From assembly GCA_002358555.1 (NCBI GenBank), contig DEPC01000101.1:1-12182 (forward strand): a stretch of 12,182 bases of DNA, read 5' to 3'. This document shows, one piece after another, positions 5,655 through 12,182 of the stretch. The first letter of the stretch is position 1, and every line of letters starts with the position of its first letter. Both the position numbers and the translations under genes were made by a program. The notes under the pieces are model-generated. The model did not search any database, was not told where the DNA came from, and worked only from the letters and a program-made list of their open reading frames with translations. The stretch is from Hungatella sp. UBA3402 (GTDB lineage Bacteria > Bacillota > Clostridia > Lachnospirales > Lachnospiraceae).

Positions 5655-7190
5655 ATGAAAAAGTGGAAAAAATTTACAGGGCTGACCCTGACAATATGCC
5701 TTCTTGCAGGATTTCCGGCTTATGCTACCCAAATTGGACCATCAGGGACTACATCAGGTGTGAATCAAGGCCCATCCGCAGGAAACTCTGGCACTACAGC
5801 AATCGGCCCAGACAGTTCTTCTGGGACCACAGGAACGGGAGCACCATCAGGAAATTCGTCCAACACTACAGGAACAACCTCTGTTACGAAACCAGTCATT
5901 CAGGCTGAGGGAGCTGTGGTTATCGATGCTGCAACCGGAAATATTCTTTATGGAAAAAATGAAAGAACCCACTTTTATCCGGCAAGCACCACAAAACTTA
6001 TGACAGCAATGCTAGTATTAGAACGGGCAAGTCTGGGAGAAACCGTTACATTTTCAAAAACTGCTACCACCAATTTAGAATCTGGAGCAGTTTCTTTGAA
6101 TTTGACAGAAGGCGATCAGTTGACTGTGGAACAATGCCTTTATGGTCTGCTTTTAAAGTCTGCCAATGAAATAGGCAATGCTTTGGCAGAGCATGTGGCA
6201 GGAAGTGTAAGTGGTTTTGCAGAATTGATGAACCAAAAAGCCGCAGCCTTGGGCTGTACAGGGACACACTTTACAAATCCCCATGGACTTAATGATAGCA
6301 ATCATTACACTACTGCATATGATATGGCTTTGATTGCAAGGGCAGCCTTCCAAAATCAAACCTTGTGCAATATTAATACTACTACCAGTTATAAGTTTCC
6401 AGCAACAAAGAAGGAGGCCGCCAGAACAATTACCATAGGGCATAAAATGATGTATCCTTCTGATTCTAGATATTACCAAGGAATTATTGGGGGTAAGACA
6501 GGTTATACTTCTTTGGCAGGAAATACTTTAGTGACAGGTGTGGAACGAAATGGAGTTCGGATTATTGCAGTTGTGATGAAAAGTAAATCTACCCAATATA
6601 TAGATACCAAGGCATTACTGGACTATGGATTTGCAGTTTTAGGACAAAATACATCAAATAGTACAACAACCACAAATCCATCAGATCCAGGAGCTGGAAG
6701 CAGTACTAATTCTGCACCTACCACAAATCCAACTGTTTCAGGAAATACAGGAACTACCTCACAGGGACCAGGAGTTTCCTCACCATCCCAGACAGTTCCA
6801 GGAAATATAGGAAAACCAGATGGCCCAGGAGCAACAGAAAATCCAGGAAATGCTTCCTCTTCCAAGCCCGCCAGTACCAAATATGGATGGGGACAAGATA
6901 GCCGAGGATGGTATTACATTAAAAAAGACGGAAAGCGGGCAGTGGGAGAATGGCTGAATATAGACCAGATAGAATACTGGATTGACCCAAATGGCTATAT
7001 GGCTACTGGATGGAGAGAGTTTACGAACGGAGAGTGGTATTATTTCCGTGAAAGTGGAGCTATGGCTGCTAATTATTGGACTTTAGATAATGGAAAATGG
7101 TTCTATTTAGGAAGTAGTGGAGCCATGCTTACCAATGCGAGAACCCCTGACGGCTACTGGGTTGGAGCAGATGGAGTTTGGGTGCAGTAG
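5655..7190 (+). CDS. Secreted D-alanyl-D-alanine carboxypeptidase (S11) with C-terminal cell-wall-binding repeats
   Basis: A 511-aa exported penicillin-binding protein that trims the terminal D-Ala from peptidoglycan stem peptides. Residues 1-24 are a signal peptide (MKKWKK, hydrophobic core, PAYA). Residues 25-78 form a Gly/Ser/Thr/Pro linker. The S11 domain follows with SxxK as STTK (nucleophile Ser111, Lys114), SxN as SAN (169-171) and KTG (281-283, in GGKTGYTS). Residues 331-408 are a second Ser/Thr/Asn/Pro linker. Residues 409-511 hold Trp/Tyr-rich choline-binding-like repeats (GWYYIKKDGK, GEWYYFRESGAM, GKWFYLGSSGAM) that should anchor it to the wall. The start is at 5655, where AAAGG (5644-5648) sits 6 bp upstream and the signal peptide begins; the in-frame ATG at 5601 lies inside trpS and would put 18 charged residues ahead of the signal. 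No C-terminal amphipathic anchor is needed, given the repeats. Confidence 0.93.
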   Translation: MKKWKKFTGLTLTICLLAGFPAYATQIGPSGTTSGVNQGPSAGNSGTTAIGPDSSSGTTGTGAPSGNSSNTTGTTSVTKPVIQAEGAVVIDAATGNILYGKNERTHFYPASTTKLMTAMLVLERASLGETVTFSKTATTNLESGAVSLNLTEGDQLTVEQCLYGLLLKSANEIGNALAEHVAGSVSGFAELMNQKAAALGCTGTHFTNPHGLNDSNHYTTAYDMALIARAAFQNQTLCNINTTTSYKFPATKKEAARTITIGHKMMYPSDSRYYQGIIGGKTGYTSLAGNTLVTGVERNGVRIIAVVMKSKSTQYIDTKALLDYGFAVLGQNTSNSTTTTNPSDPGAGSSTNSAPTTNPTVSGNTGTTSQGPGVSSPSQTVPGNIGKPDGPGATENPGNASSSKPASTKYGWGQDSRGWYYIKKDGKRAVGEWLNIDQIEYWIDPNGYMATGWREFTNGEWYYFRESGAMAANYWTLDNGKWFYLGSSGAMLTNARTPDGYWVGADGVWVQ

Positions 7191-7214
7191 ACAAGGAAAG
7201 GAATGGTGACAAAT

Positions 7215-8684
7215 ATGAATCAAGGAAATAAAATAAGGACAAGGTATGCCCCCAGCCCTACAGGGAGAATGCATGTAGGGAATTTGAGGACTGCTTTGTA
7301 TGCCTATTTGATTGCAAAACATGAAAATGGAGATTTTCTGCTGCGCATCGAAGATACAGACCAGGAACGCTATGTAGAAGGAGCGACAGAGATTATTTAC
7401 CGAACCTTGGAGAAAACGGGACTTATCCATGATGAAGGACCTGATAAAGATGGAGGAGTGGGCCCTTATGTTCAGAGTCAGCGCCAGGCAGCAGGTATCT
7501 ATTTAGAATATGCCAAGAAACTGATAGAAAAAGGGGAAGCTTACTACTGTTTTTGTACTCAGGAACGGTTAAACTCTTTAAAGACCACAGTAAATGGCGA
7601 AGAAATCATGGCCTATGATAAACATTGCTTGCATTTATCTCTAGAAGAAGTGCAAGCTAATCTGGCAGCAGGTGTTCCCTATGTGATTCGCCAGAATAAT
7701 CCGACAGAGGGGAGTACTACATTCCATGATGAGATTTATGGGGATATTACGGTAGATAATTCTGAATTAGATGATATGGTGCTCATCAAATCTGATGGAT
7801 ATCCCACCTATAATTTTGCCAATGTAGTGGACGACCATCTTATGGGAATCACTCATGTGGTAAGAGGTAACGAATATTTATCTTCATCTCCTAAGTACAA
7901 TCGTCTCTACGAAGCATTTGGCTGGGAAGTGCCGATTTATGTCCATTGTCCTTTGATTACCAATGAAGAGCATAAAAAGCTGAGCAAGCGCAGCGGTCAT
8001 TCTTCCTATGAAGATTTAATTGAGCAGGGCTTTGTCTCTGAAGCTGTAGTAAACTATGTGGCGCTTTTAGGCTGGTCCCCAGAAGATAACAGAGAGATTT
8101 TTTCATTGAAAGAGCTGGTAGAGCTCTTTGATTATCATCATATGAGCAAATCTCCGGCTGTATTTGATATGACAAAACTGAAATGGATGAATGGGGAATA
8201 TTTAAAGGCCATGGACTTTAACTGTTTCTATGATATGGCAGAACCATATATGAGACAAGTAGTTAAAAAGGACTTAGATTTGAGGAAAATTGCGGCTATG
8301 GTAAAAACCAGAATTGAAGTTTTCCCTGATATTGCAGCTCATATTGATTTCTTTGAGGAATTGCCTGAATATAGTACAGAAATGTATATTCACAAAAAAA
8401 TGAAAACAACAAAAGAGTCATCTTTGGAAGTATTGCAAGAAGTTCTTCCACTTTTGCAAGCTCAGGAAGATTACAGCAATGACAGCTTGTATGAGACTCT
8501 TTCCAAATATGTATCAAAAAAGGGATGCAAGACAGGGTATGTGATGTGGCCAATACGAACCGCTGTATCTGGCAAACAGATGACTCCTGCTGGAGCGACA
8601 GAAATCATGGAGGTTCTTGGAAAAGAGGAATCTTTAAGCAGAATCAAGAAGGGTATCTCACTGCTAAGCCAGGAGGAAGTATAA
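7215..8684 (+). CDS. gltX: Glutamyl-tRNA synthetase
   Basis: A 489-aa class I synthetase that attaches glutamate to tRNA-Glu. In organisms lacking GlnRS it may also mischarge tRNA-Gln for the GatCAB amidotransferase. RTRYAPSPTGRMHVGNL (residues 8-24) carries the HIGH-like motif, and HKKLSKRSG (253-261) the KMSKS-like loop. A Cys-x-Cys (112, 114) followed by YDKHC (134-138) matches the zinc-binding arrangement of E. coli-type GluRS. The C-terminal helical anticodon-binding part is full length. The start is uncertain: ATG 7215 is preferred because the protein then begins just before the catalytic motif, but ATG 7203 is in frame and lies 5 bp after the first AAGGA of the AAGGAAAGGA at 7193-7202. 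It follows the carboxypeptidase by 24 bp and precedes the helicase by 3 bp. Confidence 0.96.
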   Translation: MNQGNKIRTRYAPSPTGRMHVGNLRTALYAYLIAKHENGDFLLRIEDTDQERYVEGATEIIYRTLEKTGLIHDEGPDKDGGVGPYVQSQRQAAGIYLEYAKKLIEKGEAYYCFCTQERLNSLKTTVNGEEIMAYDKHCLHLSLEEVQANLAAGVPYVIRQNNPTEGSTTFHDEIYGDITVDNSELDDMVLIKSDGYPTYNFANVVDDHLMGITHVVRGNEYLSSSPKYNRLYEAFGWEVPIYVHCPLITNEEHKKLSKRSGHSSYEDLIEQGFVSEAVVNYVALLGWSPEDNREIFSLKELVELFDYHHMSKSPAVFDMTKLKWMNGEYLKAMDFNCFYDMAEPYMRQVVKKDLDLRKIAAMVKTRIEVFPDIAAHIDFFEELPEYSTEMYIHKKMKTTKESSLEVLQEVLPLLQAQEDYSNDSLYETLSKYVSKKGCKTGYVMWPIRTAVSGKQMTPAGATEIMEVLGKEESLSRIKKGISLLSQEEV

Positions 8685-8687
8685 TTC

Positions 8688-10559
8688 ATGGCATTTAACC
8701 AGTCTCAGGAGGAGGCCATCCATCACGAAAATGGTCCTATGATGGTTCTTGCAGGGCCAGGCTCTGGAAAAACAACCGTGATTACTCATAGGACAAAATA
8801 TTTAATCGAAGAGTGCAATATTGACCCCTCTCATATTTTGGTTATCACTTTTACCAGAGCAGCAGCCAGGGAGATGCAAGAACGATTTCGCATTTTAATG
8901 CAGGGAATGAATACAAGAGTTACTTTCGGAACCTTCCATTCTGTATTTTTTACGATTTTAAAATATGCCTATCAATACCAGGCTTCTGATATTGTGCGGG
9001 AGGAACAGAAAAACCACTTTATCCGTGAATTGATTGAACAATATCAATTGGATATTGAGGATATCCACGAATTTGTTCCATCAATCCTTGGAGAAATCAG
9101 CTTTGTAAAAAGCGAAATGATGAGTTTAGATCATTATTATTCTCAAAACTGTTCAGAGGAAGTTTTTAAGAAGCTGTACCAAGGATATGAGGAACGCCTT
9201 CAAAAAGCAAGACTCTTAGATTTTGATGATATGTTGGTTATGTGTTGGGAGCTCTTTTGTCAGAGAAAGGATATCTTGAAAGCATGGCAAGAAAAATTCC
9301 GCTATATTTTGATTGATGAATTTCAGGATATCAATAAGGTCCAATATCAGATTGTACAGATGATGGCATTGCCATACAACAATTTATTTATTGTAGGAGA
9401 TGACGACCAGTCTGTGTATCGATTCCGCGGAGCAAAACCAGAGATTATGCTGGGATTTACCAAGGATTATCCAGAGTCCAAGACAATACTTTTAGGAACC
9501 AATTACCGTTCAACAAAAGAGATTGTGAATACTGCCTGTCTTTTGATAGACCAAAATCAAAAACGATATAAAAAGAAACTGACTGCTGCGAAAGGAACAG
9601 GAAAGCCAGTTATTACCTGCATGAGCAACAATCCTTTGGAAGAAACTCTCCGAATTGTAAAGGAGATTCAAGATTATGTCCACGCAGGTTATCAACTGGA
9701 GGATATAGCTATCCTATATCGGACCAACTTAAATCCTCGCCTGATGATAGAAAAGCTTATGGAATACAATATTCCATTTACCATGAAGGATTCTCTTCCA
9801 AATCTTTATGAGCATTGGATTTCTCAAAATGTGCTTGCCTATATCAAGGCTGCACAGGGAAATTTAAAACGCAGCAACTTATTACAGATTATTAACCGCC
9901 CTAACCGCTATATTAGCCGAGATGCTTTGGACACAGTAAATGTCTCTTGGAACCAGGTAAAATCCTTTTATCAGGATAAAGGCTGGATGGTGGAACGAGT
10001 AGAACAGTTGGAGTATGATTTGCTGATGCTCAAAGATATGGCTCCTGTAGCTGCAGTCAATTATATCAGAAAAGCGATTGGCTATGATGATTATCTAAAA
10101 GAGTATGCTATGTTTCGCCGTATGAAGGCAGAAGAACTTTTGGAAACCTTGGAGCAGCTTAAAGAGAGTGCTGCTGGATTCAAGAGCATGGAAGCATGGT
10201 TTGCTCATATGGAGGAGTATAAAAGGAGATTAAAAGAACAGGCACAAGTCCAAAAGGCTCCTACACAGGGAATCTCTTTGATGACTATGCACAGTTCCAA
10301 AGGTCTAGAATTTAAAATCGTGTACATATTGGATGCCAATGAAGGAATTACTCCTCACAAAAAGGCAGTGCTGGATGTAGATATGGAAGAAGAAAGACGA
10401 ATGTTTTATGTGGCTATGACCAGGGCAAAGGAACGACTTCATGTATGCTATGTAAAAGAACGATATAGAAAAAAGCAGGAAAAATCCCGTTTTATTGAGG
10501 AATATCTGGGGAAGGAGATAATCAAAAATGGAAGACAAGGAGAAGTTAAAAGACATTAA
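8688..10559 (+). CDS. UvrD/PcrA/Rep-like superfamily 1 DNA helicase
   Basis: A 623-aa ATP-dependent 3'-5' DNA helicase, expected to act in repair and in clearing proteins or blocks from DNA. All SF1A motifs are visible in order: the N-terminal Q-motif NQSQEEAI; Walker A GPGSGKTT (23-30); motif Ia with TFTRAAAREM; Walker B IDEFQDIN (209-216, where most relatives have DEFQDTN); motif III GDDDQSVYRFRGA (237-249); motif IV-like GTNYRST; motif V TMHSSKGLEFKIVYI; and motif VI VAMTRAKERL (575-584). The protein ends soon after motif VI, so it lacks the roughly 100-residue C-terminal extension by which PcrA/UvrD bind RNA polymerase. AGGAGG (8671-8676) lies in the end of gltX, 11 bp before the ATG. The gene overlaps the next one by 32 bp, which suggests translational coupling. 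Confidence 0.93.
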   Translation: MAFNQSQEEAIHHENGPMMVLAGPGSGKTTVITHRTKYLIEECNIDPSHILVITFTRAAAREMQERFRILMQGMNTRVTFGTFHSVFFTILKYAYQYQASDIVREEQKNHFIRELIEQYQLDIEDIHEFVPSILGEISFVKSEMMSLDHYYSQNCSEEVFKKLYQGYEERLQKARLLDFDDMLVMCWELFCQRKDILKAWQEKFRYILIDEFQDINKVQYQIVQMMALPYNNLFIVGDDDQSVYRFRGAKPEIMLGFTKDYPESKTILLGTNYRSTKEIVNTACLLIDQNQKRYKKKLTAAKGTGKPVITCMSNNPLEETLRIVKEIQDYVHAGYQLEDIAILYRTNLNPRLMIEKLMEYNIPFTMKDSLPNLYEHWISQNVLAYIKAAQGNLKRSNLLQIINRPNRYISRDALDTVNVSWNQVKSFYQDKGWMVERVEQLEYDLLMLKDMAPVAAVNYIRKAIGYDDYLKEYAMFRRMKAEELLETLEQLKESAAGFKSMEAWFAHMEEYKRRLKEQAQVQKAPTQGISLMTMHSSKGLEFKIVYILDANEGITPHKKAVLDVDMEEERRMFYVAMTRAKERLHVCYVKERYRKKQEKSRFIEEYLGKEIIKNGRQGEVKRH

Positions 10560-11091
10560 TCAACTCTCCAAGAGTTGTGTCCATATCTATTGCGGAGATG
10601 GAAAGGGAAAGACTACTGCAGCTTTAGGGTTAGCTGTCAGAGCTGCTGGCAGAGGAAAGAAGGTTATGATTGTCCGATTTCTGAAAAATAACGACTCTGG
10701 CGAAGTATCCATTCTTAACAATATTCCCAATATTCTGGTAAAACCATGTAAAAAAACTTATGGTTTCTTTTTTCAGATGACCAAAAATCAGAAGAAAGAG
10801 GCAAAGCAGTACTACCAAGCTTTGTTCCACGAAGCCTGGAATCAGGTAATAGAAGATGAATATGATCTTCTAGTTTTAGATGAGATAATGGCTGCATGTA
10901 ACTATGGGCTGGTTTCAGAAGAAGAGGTAATAAGCTGTCTTTGCAGGCGACCTTTTTTCTTGGAAGTGGTAATGACTGGAAGAAATCCTTCTCATGAGCT
11001 TTTGGAAATGGCAGATTATATATCAGAGATTCAAAAACGTAAGCATCCTTATGACAGAGGACTTTCGGCTAGAGAAGGGATTGAATATTAA
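10528..11091 (+). CDS. cobO: ATP:cob(I)alamin (corrinoid) adenosyltransferase, CobA/CobO/BtuR family
   Basis: A 187-aa cytoplasmic enzyme that transfers the adenosyl group of ATP to reduced corrinoids, making the adenosylcobalamin cofactor. HIYCGDGKGKTTAALGLAVR contains the family's P-loop (GDGKGKTT, 23-30). RFLKN, LDEIMAA and TGRNP fit the conserved internal blocks, and the end KHPYDRGLSAREGIEY is the characteristic C-terminal signature. The length is normal. The start overlaps the helicase gene by 32 bp in another frame, and an AAGGAG at 10512-10517, 10 bp before the ATG, is embedded in the helicase coding sequence. No other cobalamin gene or riboswitch is visible in the window, so a salvage role serving B12-dependent enzymes elsewhere is inferred. 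Confidence 0.92.
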   Translation: MEDKEKLKDINQLSKSCVHIYCGDGKGKTTAALGLAVRAAGRGKKVMIVRFLKNNDSGEVSILNNIPNILVKPCKKTYGFFFQMTKNQKKEAKQYYQALFHEAWNQVIEDEYDLLVLDEIMAACNYGLVSEEEVISCLCRRPFFLEVVMTGRNPSHELLEMADYISEIQKRKHPYDRGLSAREGIEY

Positions 11092-11153
11092 ATGTAGATT
11101 TCGTTTTTGCTGTAGCAAGGATAAAAAATATAGGAAAAAGAAAGGATTAAATA

Positions 11154-11480
11154 ATGGAAAAAAATGATATGGAATCTCAAGAGGAGATGACAGTCACCCT
11201 CACCATGGATGATGGCAGTGAGGTAGAATGTGTTGTTCTGACTATATTTGAGGCTGGAGAAAGAGATTATATTGCCCTTCTTCCAATGGATGGAGCTGAA
11301 GCTGAAGAAGGAGAGGTTTATCTATATCGATATTATGAGCCAGAGGGTGGAGAACCAACATTGGATAATATCGAAAATGACGAGGAATACGAAATTGTAG
11401 CTGATGCATTTGACGAGCTGCTTGATGAACAAGAATATGATGAGCTTATTGGAGAGGATGAGTTGGAAAATCTGGAGTAA
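11154..11480 (+). CDS. DUF1292 family protein (YrzB-like)
   Basis: A 108-aa very acidic small protein. It has a beta-rich core (VTLTMDDGSEVECVVLTIF, then YIALLPMDG and VYLYRYYEP) followed by a Glu/Asp-rich tail with DEEYEIVADAFDELLDE. This arrangement matches DUF1292 (YrzB-like), a Firmicutes family of unknown function often found near ruvX/alaS-type housekeeping genes. AAAGGA at 11141-11146, 7 bp before the ATG, supports the start. It follows the adenosyltransferase by 62 bp on the same strand and may be the last gene of the trpS run; a weak separate promoter in the gap cannot be excluded. The palindromic element downstream separates it from a convergent gene. Confidence 0.88.
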   Translation: MEKNDMESQEEMTVTLTMDDGSEVECVVLTIFEAGERDYIALLPMDGAEAEEGEVYLYRYYEPEGGEPTLDNIENDEEYEIVADAFDELLDEQEYDELIGEDELENLE

Positions 11481-11551
11481 TATCTGTTGAAGTTATCCCT
11501 CAATTTACAGAAATTTGTTGTATGATTCCTGAGAAGTTATTAACTGTCAGT

Positions 11552-11652
11552 TGGGGCTGTTGTAAAATAATAGATTTTTACCATATACAGGATGGATATT
11601 TGGAATATCACATCTATATACTGTAGACTCATAGTATTTTGCAACAGCCCCA
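11552..11652. mobile_element. 101-bp MITE-like palindromic element between convergent genes
   Basis: Terminal inverted repeats of 21 bp match at 19 positions. The left end is TGGGGCTGTTGTAAAATAAT (from 11552) and the right end, read in reverse, is TGGGGCTGTTGCAAAATACT (from 11652). The interior is also self-complementary: TACAG (11586-11590) with CTGTA (11621-11625), and GATGGATATT (11591-11600) with AATATCACATC (11604-11614, one bulged base). The whole unit can form one long hairpin. GGGGCTGTTGCAAAA-type ends are common for insertion-sequence derivatives, and there is no ORF, so a non-autonomous MITE is the best reading. No clear target-site duplication is visible. Sitting between the 3' ends of two converging genes, it may also act as a bidirectional transcription barrier, though neither side has a U tract. 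Confidence 0.6.
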
Positions 11653-11679
11653 GTATTCCCTCTAGCTGTATCGAAAGCG

Positions 11680-11994
11680 TCAATTTCTATCTGTAAAATA
11701 ATCATGGATTTTTTGATAATATTCCTTTGTCACCTGGGTCAATTCAAATCTCCACTGCTGCTCTTCTAAATCAAAATAACTTTTTGCCTCAGCACAAAAA
11801 TTATTTTTTAATGTAAAATAATAGAAGGTTTCTTTCCCATTCTGTTTTATCTGTAATTTTTTGTCTTCTTTTCTCAGAGGATTTTCTCCTGCTAGAGCAT
11901 ACCATACATGTTCAATCTGCTCATTAATCCAGTTAGCAGTTTTATGTAAAAGCAGCTTTTTTAGAGCTTGGTCATTGATATGATTTTCTGTCAT
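11680..11994 (-). CDS. Hypothetical protein, 104 aa
   Basis: I do not recognise this protein. It is mainly hydrophilic and Lys/Glu/Gln-rich, with likely helices at the N-terminus (DQALKKLLLHKTANWINEQI) and C-terminus (TKEYYQKIHDYF), and an apparent central beta section (KLQIKQNGKETFYYFTLKNN). There is no signal peptide, membrane segment or metal-binding cluster. The ribosome binding site is weak: an AAGAAG-like stretch lies about 10 bp before the ATG and the better GGAAAG is 16 bp or more away. Frame length, the absence of a competing ORF and reasonable amino-acid composition support it being real. It runs opposite to the operon and lies downstream of the tRNA terminator, so it should have its own promoter in 11995-12073, where I see no clear one. 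Confidence 0.6.
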   Translation of the reverse strand: MTENHINDQALKKLLLHKTANWINEQIEHVWYALAGENPLRKEDKKLQIKQNGKETFYYFTLKNNFCAEAKSYFDLEEQQWRFELTQVTKEYYQKIHDYFTDRN

Positions 11995-12073
11995 CTGGTT
12001 ACACTTCTTTCCTTTGTACTACAACAGACCTTTAAAATCTACACGAGCAAAATCATAAAATTTGATGTAATAG

Positions 12074-12106
12074 AAAACAAAAAGGAAGCCTTATCTCAGA
12101 CTTCCT
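12074..12106 (-). terminator. Rho-independent terminator of the tRNA-Glu gene
   Basis: Read on the minus strand, AGGAAGTC and GGCTTCCT form an 8-bp stem (one G-U pair) with an 8-nt loop, followed immediately by TTTTTGTTTT. This is a textbook intrinsic terminator, 4 nt downstream of the tRNA 3' end. It should separate tRNA transcription from the 104-aa gene beyond it. Confidence 0.9.
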
Positions 12107-12110
12107 GTAA

Positions 12111-12182
12111 TGACCAATCCGGGAATCGAACCCGGGATTACGCCGTGAGAGGGCGTCGTCTTAACCTCTTGACCAATTGGCC
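12111..12182 (-). tRNA. tRNA-Glu(CUC)
   Basis: The reverse complement gives a 72-nt cloverleaf beginning exactly at the window edge. The acceptor stem GGCCAAT/ATTGGTC has one G-U pair at 2-71 and discriminator A. The D arm is GTC/GAC. The anticodon arm is ACGCC-CTCTCAC-GGCGT with anticodon CTC, which reads GAG (Glu). The T arm is CCGGG-TTCGATT-CCCGG. The 3' CCA is not encoded (TTACAG follows). Overall it closely resembles bacterial tRNA-Glu. The promoter, and any upstream tRNA or rRNA genes, lie outside the window. Confidence 0.93.

Noticed and set aside
6623..6880. Pro/Gly/Val-rich 85-codon minus-strand ORF
   Set aside because: It is the antisense shadow of the carboxypeptidase low-complexity linker.
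1..12182. CRISPR array, prophage or defence/toxin system
   Set aside because: There are no regularly spaced direct repeats, integrase, phage structural, nuclease-effector or toxin-antitoxin-like genes; the intact genes are housekeeping or metabolic apart from one unrecognised 104-aa protein.

Overview
The window looks like a chromosomal segment of a low-GC Gram-positive anaerobe, most likely a Lachnospiraceae member (Clostridia). The reasons are its AT-rich spacers, strong AGGAGG-type ribosome binding sites, a PPi-type phosphofructokinase, an S11 carboxypeptidase with cell-wall-binding repeats, and protein sequences that read like gut Clostridia. The species call is inference, since no search was run.

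Layout. (1) 1-2836: three sugar/phosphosugar kinase genes on the + strand. They are the tail of a PfkB-family kinase (2-keto-3-deoxygluconate kinase type), a terminator-like hairpin, a second complete PfkB kinase, and a phosphofructokinase carrying the signature residues of the pyrophosphate-dependent enzymes. Together they suggest a sugar-catabolism locus feeding glycolysis. (2) 2837-4516: about 1.7 kb of AT-rich DNA with no intact gene. It holds a roughly 170-nt, highly self-complementary element with a promoter-like sequence just upstream (candidate structured RNA), a frameshifted GT11 glycosyltransferase fragment on the minus strand, two decayed + strand genes, and two copies of the same promoter module; the second copy probably drives trpS. 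(3) 4517-11480: a compact, probably co-transcribed + strand run: trpS, a secreted D-Ala-D-Ala carboxypeptidase, gltX, a UvrD/PcrA-like helicase, a corrinoid adenosyltransferase overlapping the helicase, and a DUF1292 protein. Gaps are 37, 24, 3, -32 and 62 bp. (4) 11481-12182: a 101-bp MITE-like inverted-repeat element between two convergent genes, an unrecognised 104-aa gene on the minus strand, and a complete tRNA-Glu(CUC) on the minus strand with a rho-independent terminator behind it.

How it works together: most of the window is housekeeping (glycolysis, two aminoacyl-tRNA synthetases, wall remodelling, DNA repair helicase, B12 cofactor activation). I found no new defence, toxin or biosynthetic system. 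The parts that deserve a second look are the structured element at 2944-3115, the duplicated promoter with the pseudogenes around it, and the 101-bp palindromic element.
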